A stretch of 64,000 bases of DNA from Psychroflexus montanilacus (GTDB taxonomy: Bacteria; Bacteroidota; Bacteroidia; Flavobacteriales; Flavobacteriaceae). Of this stretch, positions 44,908 to 54,235 are shown one piece after another; positions within the stretch are counted from its first letter, which is position 1, and each line of letters opens with the position of its first letter. The position numbers and the translations under genes were made by a program. The DNA lies in assembly GCF_020164535.1 (NCBI RefSeq), contig NZ_JAIQZC010000003.1, positions 62,001-126,000 of the forward strand. The letters are read 5' to 3'. The notes beneath the pieces were generated by a model that was given only the letters and a program-made list of their open reading frames with translations, was not told the origin of the DNA and ran no database searches.

Positions 44908-45031
44908 GGTGAATTTATAGAAGGATGGATTCACCCGAAATAATTAATACTCCAAAGTTAGAAATGTCCTCTAGTCAATGTTACAAGTACAAATTCACAA
45001 AACCGTAAGCACTTTTAATTTATATTACTAA

Positions 45032-45664
45032 ATGAAAAAAATACTATTTATAAGTTTAATCTTAGTTTCAATACTAAGTTACGCTCAAGATGATCAGTCG
45101 AATTTTGGGATTAAGGCTGGTGCGACCTACGGTAAATTTATTCCTGAGGAAAACTCAACGGAGTTTCAATATCTTCTAGGATTTTATGCTGGGGGATTTT
45201 ATAATTTCAAAATAGAAGAACAATGGAGATTCCAACCTGAACTTTTATTTGCCCTTCAGGGGAGTAAAATCACTTCAAGAGACAATGCGCTCACCGATAT
45301 AAACGGCAATCCATTGCCGGGCACAAGCACCTTTAACTTTCAATACGAACTATACGAGTTAACAATCTCAATTCCCTTGATAGTTAAGCTGTATTTGTCT
45401 AAAAAGTTTTATGTGGAAAGCGGGCCTCAATTTGGTTTTATTATCGATAGGAATGTCACTTCTTCACAAGTTCTTTTGGACGGAAATGACAATAGTTTTG
45501 TGAATGAAGGGAATGAAAATTTTGATTTTGGTGTTGGGATTGGTGCGGGATACGATATTTCGCAAAACATATCTTTAAACTTTAGAGCTTATAATGGACT
45601 TGTAAAAAGAAACGGAGGGTTTAAGTCCTTGGTATTTAATCTGGGTATTGAATATAATTTATGA
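45032..45664 (+). CDS. Porin-family outer-membrane beta-barrel
   Basis: A 210-residue protein with signal MKKILFISLILVSILSYAQ and an OmpA-like or PorT-like eight-stranded barrel: FGIKAGATYGKF, YLLGFYAGGFYNF, WRFQPELLFALQGSKI, FYVESGPQFGFIID, and the ending FNLGIEYNL with a terminal strand. Widespread in Bacteroidota; function not known. Confidence 0.8.
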   Translation: MKKILFISLILVSILSYAQDDQSNFGIKAGATYGKFIPEENSTEFQYLLGFYAGGFYNFKIEEQWRFQPELLFALQGSKITSRDNALTDINGNPLPGTSTFNFQYELYELTISIPLIVKLYLSKKFYVESGPQFGFIIDRNVTSSQVLLDGNDNSFVNEGNENFDFGVGIGAGYDISQNISLNFRAYNGLVKRNGGFKSLVFNLGIEYNL

Positions 45665-45821
45665 TTATTGTCTACTGATTGCTGAATCACATAATCTGTT
45701 AGAAAACTTATTAAATAAGTTTCAAATCAAGATCCTTAAAAACTCAAATAAAATTGCTAAGTGCAATACAAACTAACAACCAAAGTTTGCTAAATACCGA
45801 TTTATAAGCTGTTGTAAATCC

Positions 45822-45854
45822 AGACCTCACAGGTCTCCAAGACCTGTGAGGTCT
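45822..45854. repeat. Perfect intergenic hairpin
   Basis: A 14-bp perfect stem (AGACCTCACAGGTC / GACCTGTGAGGTCT, 5-nt loop). One arm of the same sequence (CAGACCTCACAGGTTTT) stands alone at 33512-33528, and the 7861 hairpin shares its core. An interspersed flavobacterial palindrome. Confidence 0.75.
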
Positions 45855-45940
45855 TATAAATCAAATTTCTGATAAGAATTGAAAGAAACAATTATTTTTT
45901 ATGCATTTTTGATTCAACAACGACCTAATATCTAAAATTT

Positions 45941-46753
45941 ATGAAATTAATTATCATCCTAGCCTTGGCGTTCACAGCATTAGCAGGGCATTCCAAACCT
46001 CAAATTAAAATTTACTATGAAAAAATAAACGATGAATACAGAGTGTATGCAGATAATGATGAGTTCTGCCACGTTAGTATAAAAATTGATTTTGAATTGG
46101 ACAATATGAAAGTTGATGGAGGCAACCATAAGGTTTATGTGGTAGATCCAAATAGTAAAAGGCAACAACTCACTAAAATTAAAATATCGAATAAAAGACT
46201 GGCTTCTAAGTTTACTTACAACTACTGGACGAATTATGGCAATCATCATAAAGACGATTATGAAGAGGATTATAGCTATGATTTACCTTTCAGTACTTCA
46301 AGTGAATATAGAGTGTATCAGGGCTACAATGGTTCCTTTTCTCATCAAAATCAAAACGCTCTAGACCTAACGATGCCTATTGGAACCGAAATTATGGCCA
46401 TAAGAGAAGGTATCGTGACAGAAGTGGTAGAAAAAAATAGCAAAAACTGCTCACGAGAAGAATGCAAAAAATACAATAACAAAATAATTATAAATCATCC
46501 CGATGGCACCTTTGCAGAGTACACCCATATTAAACAAAATGGCTCTTTAGTTGAGGTAGGCGATGAGGTCTCCAAAGGCCAACAGATTGGTTTTAGCGGT
46601 AACGTGGGCTGGAGTTCTGGGCCGCACTTGCATTTAGTCGTGTTTAAACAAAAATTATTCGCAAGAGAAACTTTAGAAACAAAGTTCAGGACTGGAGATG
46701 GAACTCAAGCTGAATACCTAACTGAAAAGGAAACCTATTTAAGAGATTATTGA
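45941..46753 (+). CDS. M23-family metallopeptidase, exported
   Basis: A 270-residue protein with signal MKLIIILALAFTALAGHS, an N-terminal beta-rich domain and a C-terminal M23 domain (about residues 125-240): SHQNQNALDLTMP (His...Asp), EYTHIKQ, and GPHLHLVVF carrying the H-x-H. It cleaves peptidoglycan cross-links or related peptides. This is the general housekeeping-type M23 architecture, without the lipoprotein head, linker or partner genes of the 4-9 kb copies. Confidence 0.88.
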   Translation: MKLIIILALAFTALAGHSKPQIKIYYEKINDEYRVYADNDEFCHVSIKIDFELDNMKVDGGNHKVYVVDPNSKRQQLTKIKISNKRLASKFTYNYWTNYGNHHKDDYEEDYSYDLPFSTSSEYRVYQGYNGSFSHQNQNALDLTMPIGTEIMAIREGIVTEVVEKNSKNCSREECKKYNNKIIINHPDGTFAEYTHIKQNGSLVEVGDEVSKGQQIGFSGNVGWSSGPHLHLVVFKQKLFARETLETKFRTGDGTQAEYLTEKETYLRDY

Positions 46754-46917
46754 AAGCCATTTCTTTTTTATCCTATCTGAAAGAAAAGGCTATGTAAATA
46801 ATACTTATAAAATCTATCAGTACACAGACTTCAAATAGTCTCATGAGTATAAGCCCTAGTAAAAAGACAGTAGATAGCATCTATAAACTCCTATAAAACC
46901 TAAATATATAAACTATA

Positions 46918-47403
46918 TTAAAACCTCAAAGTTATTCCCAAGCCATTCGCATTACCAATCAAACTTACTTCTGGCTGGATCTCCTTACGTAAAGAGGTTT
47001 TGGTACTGGAGTTATACCTGGAGACGCCATCTTCTAGATTTCTTTTGGAACTTGATGTTAGCGGAACGGCAACCGTGATTAAGGCACCACCAACAATGGC
47101 AAGCACCCAGTTTGGATCTGCGCTTGAAATGGTCTGACCAATCGGAATTCCCACCAGCGCCCCACCGGCAAAGCCAAAAATGCTGGATAAAGTATTTTGG
47201 GACTGAGCCCTTTTGATGAGGTCGTAACTTTCTGGGTAAACTTCGGTTTCCTCTAGAAGCTCGCTCCAGCTTAGTTCCTGGTCGCCTTGCTTAAATTCAT
47301 AGCCCCAAAAGTTTTGACTTACGCTGATATCCTGAGAGAATCCTAAAGAGGAGATCAACACAAGTAGGAGCAGAAGGTGATGTTTAAACTTTGGCATTTT
47401 CAT
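46918..47403 (-). CDS. Exported hypothetical protein with glycine-rich helices
   Basis: A 161-residue protein; MKMPKFKHHLLLLLVLISSLGFSQ is the signal. It has a hydrophobic glycine-rich stretch (SSIFGFAGGALVGIPIGQTI, VLAIVGGALITVAVPL) like a glycine-zipper pair, and ends in GLGITLRF. Possibly associated with the outer membrane. No family recognised. Confidence 0.6.
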   Translation of the reverse strand: MKMPKFKHHLLLLLVLISSLGFSQDISVSQNFWGYEFKQGDQELSWSELLEETEVYPESYDLIKRAQSQNTLSSIFGFAGGALVGIPIGQTISSADPNWVLAIVGGALITVAVPLTSSSKRNLEDGVSRYNSSTKTSLRKEIQPEVSLIGNANGLGITLRF

Positions 47404-47510
47404 AAGATTTAGGTGAAATTTTAAAGCTACACTTTTTCTTTAAATTGGAAACAAAAGCCATAAGATTTCATCTTCCCCCTGCGTGAGGGATAGCAGTGGA
47501 AAGCCCGCAA

Positions 47511-47593
47511 CCCCCTATCCCTATGGAATTGGGATAGGGGGAGAGGACTTGCAGCGAATAGCCCGACCCCTACCCAAGGCCTTGGGTAGGGGT
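47511..47593. repeat. Pair of REP-like palindromes
   Basis: Two perfect inverted repeats, 47511-47541 (CCCCCTATCCC / GGGATAGGGGG) and the 28-bp self-complementary 47566-47593 (ACCCCTACCCAAGG arm), each preceded by an AGC(A/G)..AAGCCCG-like box. A related unit in the other orientation is at 52792-52840 (GGGTCGGGCTTTTTG). Composition is far GC-richer than the surroundings. Confidence 0.75.
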
Positions 47594-47700
47594 CACGCCC
47601 TGCTTATTTTAAGTCACATCTGTGGCATTTTTGAAAACCAGACCCTGTAAAACTGCGTAAGTATTCAAAACTAACATTTACATCTGTTTTTGTGGTTTCT

Positions 47701-48099
47701 ATGGAATACGAACTATTGTTTTATGAGGACGGAAGCTTAAAAGCTGAAGGCTGGTTGGATGATGACCAAAAAGAGAACTTTTGGTACCATTATTATCCAA
47801 ACCAAAAGGTGGAAGCTAAAGGCAGGTATAGCCATAATAAAAAAGAAGGTTACTGGTATTTTTAGAATGCAAGTGGTACTCCAAAATGCGAAGGCTATTA
47901 TCGGAAAAATAGGGCGTCTTCCTGGTGGAGGTACTATAGTGAGGAAAGGGTGATGTCTGTAGAGTTACAAAACGGAAGAAAAGAGGGGTTAGCTCTTTAT
48001 AAAGTCAATGGGACACCGGTGAAAGCTGTCTATTATAAGTATGGCAGGCCTACCCAGGACTGGATGTGTCCTGAGAATTTTAGAAAGGATCCTACTTAA
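47701..48099 (+). pseudogene. MORN-repeat protein (YwqK-like) with in-frame TAG
   Basis: Reading from ATG 47701, the frame gives MORN-type repeats: LLFYEDGSLKAEGWLDDDQK, FWYHYYPNQKVEAKGRYS, KEGYWYF-stop-NASGTPKCEGYY, then NGRKEGLALYKVNGTPVKA and the end at 48097-48099. TAG at 47863-47865 replaces what is likely CAG (Gln). All other repeats are intact, so a single C to T change broke a 132-residue protein. Confidence 0.75.
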
Positions 48100-48216
48100 T
48101 AAGATTCTTTATTGTTTTTCTCATTTTTTATTTGAAATTGCGGCAATTTTTATTTAGTGGTGCTCGTTTTATGAGGGGCAACCTAGGGCAACCTCAACCT
48201 GACATGTTATTGAAGT

Positions 48217-48747
48217 ATGAAGTACATTGTAATTATTTGTTTGATTTTTTGGAGTTGTACAGATGACAGAGATCTGGATACGAACGACTTTGAGGCCAGG
48301 CCTTCGTTTGAAACCAATGTCTTTCAAACACAGTATTCTGCAGATTTGATCAACTCTGGAAATGATTCTATTCCTGTTCCAAATACTATTCGGGACTACA
48401 TCGACATTGATTTTTTGAACGAACAGTTTAATGATGATTACTTAGAGAGCCTGGAATTTAAATTTCTGGCTGAGAACAGCATCAACAGAAGACAGACGAT
48501 CGATTTTGTTTTTTTTGACAGGAACAATTCTGAAACCTTTAGAGTAACAGAGCCCATCGCTGCAGGGACAGAAGATAGTCCTACTGTCAAAAACTTCTCG
48601 GTTGTGTTAACACCGCAGGAGATAGATATTATTACCTCAAGCACAAGAGCCGAGTTTTTTGTCAATCAGCCTTCAGCGGCCACCAATAGCGGTGCTATGC
48701 GTCTGGAATGTATTGTGGAAGGCGGATATTTATTTTCAGGAGAATGA
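48217..48747 (+). CDS. Lipoprotein, partner of the following barrel protein
   Basis: A 176-residue lipoprotein: MKYIVIICLIFWSC followed by TDDRDLD, an acidic stretch of surface type. The mature domain is beta-rich with no recognised family (YIDIDFLNEQFNDDYLESLE, FFVNQPSAATNSGAMRLEC). The stop codon overlaps the start of the next gene (ATGA at 48744), so the two proteins are probably made together in the outer membrane. Confidence 0.7.
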   Translation: MKYIVIICLIFWSCTDDRDLDTNDFEARPSFETNVFQTQYSADLINSGNDSIPVPNTIRDYIDIDFLNEQFNDDYLESLEFKFLAENSINRRQTIDFVFFDRNNSETFRVTEPIAAGTEDSPTVKNFSVVLTPQEIDIITSSTRAEFFVNQPSAATNSGAMRLECIVEGGYLFSGE

Positions 48748-50105
48748 GGTATAGACTACTACTTGTTGTTATGCTTATTGCTACTTCCCTTTGGAGTCAG
48801 GATAAGCATTTGCTTTATAACCAAACTCATAACCCGCAATCTTTGATGCTGAATCCCGGAGCAGCTTATGAAAAAACCAATTTTCATATTGGAGTACCTG
48901 TTTTATCCAATATCTATGCTTCTGCTGGAAATTCTGTTTTGAGTGTTGATAACCTGTTCAATGCCAATGATTTTAATGCCAATGTAGCTGCTTCTATCAA
49001 TAGGATTTCATCCAGAGACTTTGTGGCGTTCAATCAAAAGCTGGATTTGATCAATTTTGGTTTTCAACACAAAGACCGTTACTACACAGCAGGGGTGTAT
49101 CAGGAAAGTGATGGTGTATTGAACTTTCCCAAAGATTTACTGGAATTGGCTTATTTTGGAAATGCTGGTGAAAGCAGAAGTTATGACCTTGGTGAAATCA
49201 ATTTTAGAGCCAATCTGCAGACTGTGTTTCACATTGGTGTGAACGAGCAGATCAATAAAAACCTGCACCTGGGTGTAAGAGGTAAACTTTATACCTCTAG
49301 TGCCAACATAAGATCGGTAAGAAATACGGGGCAGTTTAACTCAAGACAACCAGTAAATGGACTTATTCTGAATCAGAGTATTAGTAATTTGAACCTTAGA
49401 TTTGATAGCACTGGCCTGGAAGATGCAGATGAATTGTCAACCGGAAATGTTTTAATTGGCTCCAATTACGGGTTGGGACTGGATTTTGGCCTGTCTTATT
49501 ATTTTAATGAAAGGGCAGAATTTACAGCGAGTATTTTGGATCTGGGGTTTATTCATTTTTCTAAAAACACCCGACGGGATGTGTCGCGAGGTTTTTACGA
49601 ATACGACGGACTCGGCATTCAATTTCCAAATTTCTCTGAAGGGGATGATTTGATTACCTACTACCAGAACCTTGGTGATGAAATAGACGAAAACATGCCA
49701 ACAGAAACCACCAATGGTTCATACACATATGTACAACCAACTAAATTAAACCTAGGTTTGAGCTATAATTTTGGTGGCGATGCCAGTCGGTGTAACTGTA
49801 GATTAAAATCTAGCGGGAAGCGAGCTGGAAACCAAACCCTGAGCTTACATGCGTTTAGCATGGTGAGTGCCGGTAATTTGTTTTACAGCATCAACGGTAT
49901 GTATGAAAGGAGTTTCTGGAAAACGGTGTATGCGAAAGTAAGTTTGGGGATTGATCAATTCAACAGGCCCAATTACGGCGCCGGTATAGCTCTGGACGTT
50001 TGGAAATTCAATCTTTTTGCCAATGTGGACAGGATGAATCACTTTGGAAATATCTACAATGCGGAGGCATTGGCTTATCAGTTTGGGTTGAATTTAAAAT
50101 TTTAA
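48744..50105 (+). CDS. PorP/DUF5723-like outer-membrane protein
   Basis: A 453-residue protein from ATG 48744 (MRYRLLLVVMLIATSLWSQ signal). The opening HLLYNQTHNPQSLMLNPGAAYEKTNFHIG and the following GVPVLSNIYASAGNS are typical of the DUF5723 group; it also resembles PorP/SprF proteins of type IX secretion. Later strands carry aromatic residues, and it ends FGLNLKF, a good barrel terminus. Coupled to the upstream lipoprotein. It converges with the NusG-like gene, overlapping by 4 bases. Confidence 0.75.
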   Translation: MRYRLLLVVMLIATSLWSQDKHLLYNQTHNPQSLMLNPGAAYEKTNFHIGVPVLSNIYASAGNSVLSVDNLFNANDFNANVAASINRISSRDFVAFNQKLDLINFGFQHKDRYYTAGVYQESDGVLNFPKDLLELAYFGNAGESRSYDLGEINFRANLQTVFHIGVNEQINKNLHLGVRGKLYTSSANIRSVRNTGQFNSRQPVNGLILNQSISNLNLRFDSTGLEDADELSTGNVLIGSNYGLGLDFGLSYYFNERAEFTASILDLGFIHFSKNTRRDVSRGFYEYDGLGIQFPNFSEGDDLITYYQNLGDEIDENMPTETTNGSYTYVQPTKLNLGLSYNFGGDASRCNCRLKSSGKRAGNQTLSLHAFSMVSAGNLFYSINGMYERSFWKTVYAKVSLGIDQFNRPNYGAGIALDVWKFNLFANVDRMNHFGNIYNAEALAYQFGLNLKF

Positions 50106-50590
50106 GTTCTTTTAAATTTGACGACGTAACCCAGATGTTCCAAAACTATCCAGCATTCGTTGGCATTAACAAACTTGACGGTACCTTCAACCTGTTCAAA
50201 ACCTAAGGAGGTCATGTCCAGTTTTTCTCCTGGTTTTAGTTTTTTCAAACCATGGCTTTCAAACTGGCTATCCTCTACCATTGACCTTAAATTTTCTACT
50301 TCTTCTGCAGTTACTTTTGCGGGTTCCCCTAGCCAATACAGGTATCTTAAGGCATGTTTTCGATGGAATACCTGGTCCCTGTCTTCACTTGAAATTTTCA
50401 CCAGAATCATAGAAGGAAGCAAAGGGCTTTCTATTTTCTTTTTGCGGTCACTCCACTGCTTTATTTCGATTTTGACTGGACAATAGGCTTCTATACCATC
50501 TTCCAGGAGTTGTTCGGTAAGTTTCCTTTCTGCCCGGGGTTTGGTGAAAAGCACAAACCAATGAGAAGGTAATTTGGAAGTAGAATTCAT
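50102..50590 (-). CDS. NusG-like transcription antiterminator (UpxY/RfaH-type)
   Basis: A 162-residue NusG paralog. NGN domain: WFVLFTKPRAERKLTEQLLE, AYCPVKIEIKQWSDRKKKIE, PSMILVKIS, LRYLYWLGEPAKVTAEEVE. C-terminal KOW-like part: LKPGEKLDMTSLGFEQVEG, CWIVLEHLGYVVKF. Specialised NusG proteins of this kind (UpxY in Bacteroides) usually head polysaccharide gene clusters, but no such cluster is next to it in this window. Confidence 0.85.
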   Translation of the reverse strand: MNSTSKLPSHWFVLFTKPRAERKLTEQLLEDGIEAYCPVKIEIKQWSDRKKKIESPLLPSMILVKISSEDRDQVFHRKHALRYLYWLGEPAKVTAEEVENLRSMVEDSQFESHGLKKLKPGEKLDMTSLGFEQVEGTVKFVNANECWIVLEHLGYVVKFKRT

Positions 50591-50626
50591 AAAATCAATT
50601 TACGCAGCTTGAATCTCAAGATAAAA

Positions 50627-51394
50627 TTAATTCATTAGAATTCGAAAAGGATGCTTCAAACCTGCATATTCATTTAATTCTGCAGTTAAGGAGCCTACAG
50701 CTAAATCAGCTTGAATTTTTACGGGAATTTTATTTTTATCTGCACTTACCCAAAAGGTAAGGCTTTCACTTTCTTCAAAGACACGGTCGGCCATGACATA
50801 AGGCCTGAATTTCAGACATTCTACTTTACCAAATTTGGTTTCAATTGTATCGTACCCCAGGAATTTGGTTTTGAAATCGTAGTTTTCATTATCAAAAAAC
50901 ATGTTTAAATTGAATTCCTGACCTGGTTTAAGATTGTTGATATCTATGCTATTTCTAAGTTTATAAAATGCAGAAAGCATGTCCTGAGTGTCTGGTTTAA
51001 AATCAAAGGAGTCTGTCGTATTGTGTTTAAAGTCTACCACTTTCACACGACCTGTATTATGATCAAAGAAAAGCTCTTTATGTTTTTTATATCCTCCCTC
51101 ATTGATGTCACGGATAAATTTCATGGGTAGGCCATGATCTCTTGTGATGAACGTCTCGTAACGGTCTCTTACTTTAAAAAAAACGTCTAGAAGTCCTACG
51201 CTTTTACCTGTCCCAACAATATGATATACATCTTTATCCTTTAGTTTTGATTTTTTTACCTCTAGGCTTGCTTTGCTGGCATTGAACCATCCGTATTTTA
51301 TCTTGAAGTTGAGTCTTTCGCCATCACCAAATGCATTTTGGCTGTATCCAATTAGGGTAAAAAGAAGAAATAAAGCACTGAGGATAAGTTTCAT
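50627..51394 (-). CDS. DUF3108 exported protein
   Basis: I choose ATG 51394 (MKLILSALFLLFTLIGYSQ signal, 255 residues) rather than ATG 51415. The mature domain is DUF3108: GERLNFKIKYGWFNASKASLE, MKFIRDINEGGYKKHKE, DMLSAFYKLRN and LTFWVSADKNKIPVKIQADL. DUF3108 proteins are periplasmic, beta-rich and of unknown role. Confidence 0.85.
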   Translation of the reverse strand: MKLILSALFLLFTLIGYSQNAFGDGERLNFKIKYGWFNASKASLEVKKSKLKDKDVYHIVGTGKSVGLLDVFFKVRDRYETFITRDHGLPMKFIRDINEGGYKKHKELFFDHNTGRVKVVDFKHNTTDSFDFKPDTQDMLSAFYKLRNSIDINNLKPGQEFNLNMFFDNENYDFKTKFLGYDTIETKFGKVECLKFRPYVMADRVFEESESLTFWVSADKNKIPVKIQADLAVGSLTAELNEYAGLKHPFRILMN

Positions 51395-51483
51395 AAATAC
51401 ATAACGTTTGTCCAAATTTCAATATTATCAATAAGCATACCTTTATTTTTAAGAGGACTTTATTAGAAAATATTAAAATTAAA

Positions 51484-51511
51484 AAAGCTTCAACTCAGGA
51501 GTTGAAGCTTT
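51484..51511 (-). terminator. hpd terminator
   Basis: Perfect 13-bp stem AAAGCTTCAACTC / GAGTTGAAGCTTT with a 2-nt spacer, followed on the minus strand by TTTAATTTTAAT. It lies 87 bp after the hpd stop. Confidence 0.75.
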
Positions 51512-51597
51512 GGTATAAAAAAACTTTAATTCACTGTTAATTCTTTCAACTGTAGACAGATGAGAAGTTGAAAGTAGGCCTGAGGGCATCTGGGTTA

Positions 51598-52737
51598 TTA
51601 CAATGTCCCTCTTAGGTTCTGTTCACGTTCAATAGCCTCAAACAGAGCTTTGAAGTTACCTTTTCCAAAAGACTGCGCTCCTTTACGCTGTATGATTTCA
51701 AAAAACATAGTTGGCCGGTCTAGTACTGGTTTGGTGAAGATTTGTAGCAAATAGCCTTCATCGTCGCTATCTATCAAAATACCAAGTTCCTTTAGAGGGG
51801 CCAGGTCTTCATCAATTTCACCTACCCTGTCCAGAACTGTATCGTAATAGGTTTCAGGGATGTTCAAAAATTCGACACCACGACGCTGAAGTTCGCTTAC
51901 CGTTTCTATAATATTATCGGTAGCCACAGCGATGTGTTGTACGCCAGCTCCATTGTAAAAGTCAATGTATTCTTCAATCTGCGATTTCTTCTTCCCTTCC
52001 GCTGGCTCGTTGATAGGGAATTTGATACGTCCATTTCCATTGCTCATCACCTTGCTCATTAGCGCAGTATATTCCGTCGAAATATCCTTATCATCAAAAG
52101 AGAGCAACTGGGCAAATCCCATGACATCGGCATAGAAGTCAACCCACTTGTTCATTTCATTCCAGCCTACGTTCCCAACCATATGGTCGATGTATTTTAA
52201 GCCTACACCTTCGGTTTTATAATCTTTCGTCCAGGCTTTGTAGCCAGGTAAAAACGGCCCGGCGTAGTCTTTTCGTTCTATAAATAAATGAATAGTTTCT
52301 CCATAAGTATGGATTCCAGAAATTACAGCTTTCCCATTATCATCTTCAATAGTATAAGGTTCAGCATAAGCTTTTGCACCGCGTTTCACCGTTTCTTCAA
52401 AACTTTTGGTGGCATCATCTACCCAAAGCGATACAAACTTCACTCCGTCTCCATGTTCGCTAATGTGCCTGTTGATATCGCCTCCCTCATTCATAGGGCT
52501 AGTCAGTACCAGTCGTATTTTACCTTGTTGCAGCACATAAGAAGTGGTGTCTTTTTTACCAGTTTCCAGTCCGGCATAGGCAACTGGCTGGAAGCCCCAG
52601 GCAGTCTGATAGTAATAGGCGGCCTGCTTCGCATTGCCGACATAAAGTTCTACAAAGTCAGTTCCCAGAATAGGAAGAAAGTCCTCCGCTTTCGGATTTA
52701 CTTTTTTTAGCTTTTGGCTGGTGGTATCTGTACTCAT
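51598..52737 (-). CDS. hpd: 4-Hydroxyphenylpyruvate dioxygenase
   Basis: A 379-residue Fe(II) enzyme turning 4-hydroxyphenylpyruvate into homogentisate in tyrosine breakdown. The iron ligands are visible in YIDHMVGNV (His), GVQHIAVATDNI (His) and FFEIIQRKG (Glu). The protein has the usual two vicinal-oxygen-chelate halves. The next enzyme, homogentisate dioxygenase, is encoded 229 bp upstream on the same strand. Confidence 0.95.
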   Translation of the reverse strand: MSTDTTSQKLKKVNPKAEDFLPILGTDFVELYVGNAKQAAYYYQTAWGFQPVAYAGLETGKKDTTSYVLQQGKIRLVLTSPMNEGGDINRHISEHGDGVKFVSLWVDDATKSFEETVKRGAKAYAEPYTIEDDNGKAVISGIHTYGETIHLFIERKDYAGPFLPGYKAWTKDYKTEGVGLKYIDHMVGNVGWNEMNKWVDFYADVMGFAQLLSFDDKDISTEYTALMSKVMSNGNGRIKFPINEPAEGKKKSQIEEYIDFYNGAGVQHIAVATDNIIETVSELQRRGVEFLNIPETYYDTVLDRVGEIDEDLAPLKELGILIDSDDEGYLLQIFTKPVLDRPTMFFEIIQRKGAQSFGKGNFKALFEAIEREQNLRGTL

Positions 52738-52791
52738 CGGTTTTAGTTTTTTTTATTCAATTCTTAATTTTCAGTAGTATTTTGGGCGTTC

Positions 52792-52840
52792 CCCTCTCCC
52801 GATTGCTACCGGGAGAGGGTCGGGCTTTTTGTTTCAAGGC
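52792..52840. repeat. REP-like palindrome with terminator-like tail
   Basis: CCCTCTCCC (52792-52800) pairs with GGGAGAGGG (52811-52819), then TCGGGCTTTTTG. Same family as 47511-47593 but reversed. The 52820-52966 part is GC-rich repeat-like DNA with no gene; it reaches the last bases of hmgA. Confidence 0.65.
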
Positions 52841-52966
52841 TGCATTCGCCAAGCTTAGCAAGTCCTGTACAGTCCTTCGGCTTCTTTCAGTCGCCCAAGT
52901 ACAGTACGACTTCTAGCGCTTTGCTCAGCAGGCTTTCCACGTCAATCCCTTACGCAGGGCTCACTT

Positions 52967-54133
52967 CTAGTGCTTGTCCTCTAGCCACGACTGGTGATAA
53001 CTATCATCGGCAATGGCTATACCTTCTTCTGTAATTTTTAAAGGTTTGAAGGTATCCACCATGACTGCTAGTTCTTCTGTTTTGGTCTGTCCTATACTTC
53101 GCTCCACTGCTCCTGGGTGCGGTCCGTGAGGAATACCTGCAGGATGCAGAGAGATATGTCCAGCTTCTATATCGTTTCTACTCATGAAATCCCCATCCAC
53201 ATAATATAAAACTTCGTCACTATCTATATTGCTATGGTTATAAGGTGCAGGAATACTTTCTGGATGGTAATCAAATAACCTAGGGCAAAACGAACACACG
53301 ACAAATGCATCGGTCTCAAAGGTTTGATGCACAGGTGGCGGCTGGTGGATACGTCCTGTGATGGGTTCGAAGTCGTGAATAGAAAACGCGTAAGGATAGT
53401 TATAGCCGTCATAACCTACCACATCAAAAGGGTGTGTAGCGTAGACCATATCAAACAATTGGTTTTCTTTTTTTACTTTGATCAGGAAATCGCCTTTCTC
53501 ATCGTTGGTTTCCAGCTCGTAGGGTTGTCTTAGATCCCTTTCACAAAACGGGGCGTGTTCCAGCAATTGCCCAAAATGATTTCTGTAGCGTTTGGGAGTG
53601 TAAATAGGTCTTCTGGACTCTACGATAAACAATCGGTTATCTTCGGTTTCAAAATCAATTTTATAAATAATTCCTCTGGGAATCAATAAGTAATCGCCGT
53701 ATTCAAAATCCAGATTTCCCAAATGGGTTCTTAGTTTTCCTTTGCCTTTATGTACAAAAAGCAGCTCATCAGCATCAGCATTTTTATAGAAATAATCTTT
53801 AGACGATTCCATAGGAGCTGCCAGGATGATGCTAACATCAGAGTTATGTAAAACCGTTGTTCTGCTGTCCAGGTAATCGGGTTGAGGGATGGTTTTGAAG
53901 CCATGAAACTTATAGGACTTCAAATTAGTGTTTACTGCAATCTTTGGGGTTACATCTTTTTGACCCAAAATCTTTTTCACCTGCGTTGGGTGATGTTCGT
54001 GATAGCTGTTGGTCGACATCCCGTCAAAACCTATAGTTCCAAACAACTGTTCACGGTACAATGACCCATCAGGTTTCTTAAAGATCGTATGTCTTTTATG
54101 TGGTATTTTACCAAGTTTGTGATAAAAGGGCAT
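52967..54133 (-). CDS. hmgA: Homogentisate 1,2-dioxygenase
   Basis: A 388-residue cupin-type Fe(II) enzyme opening homogentisate to maleylacetoacetate. Landmarks: MPFYHKLGKIPHKRHTIF, SYHEHHPTQVKKI, YGDYLLIPRGIIYKIDFE, QPPPVHQTFETDAFVVCSF and HPAGIPHGPHPGAVERSIG (iron-binding His). With hpd it forms the core of tyrosine catabolism; a fumarylacetoacetase gene is not in view. Confidence 0.93.
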   Translation of the reverse strand: MPFYHKLGKIPHKRHTIFKKPDGSLYREQLFGTIGFDGMSTNSYHEHHPTQVKKILGQKDVTPKIAVNTNLKSYKFHGFKTIPQPDYLDSRTTVLHNSDVSIILAAPMESSKDYFYKNADADELLFVHKGKGKLRTHLGNLDFEYGDYLLIPRGIIYKIDFETEDNRLFIVESRRPIYTPKRYRNHFGQLLEHAPFCERDLRQPYELETNDEKGDFLIKVKKENQLFDMVYATHPFDVVGYDGYNYPYAFSIHDFEPITGRIHQPPPVHQTFETDAFVVCSFCPRLFDYHPESIPAPYNHSNIDSDEVLYYVDGDFMSRNDIEAGHISLHPAGIPHGPHPGAVERSIGQTKTEELAVMVDTFKPLKITEEGIAIADDSYHQSWLEDKH

Positions 54134-54235
54134 GTTTTTTAAGATTTAATCAAATATCGTGAAAATAGATGTATTCTTCAACAATTGTAAAAATTATCTC
54201 TAGTGATGAAAGTGAAACAGGTTGGGTTACTCAAA

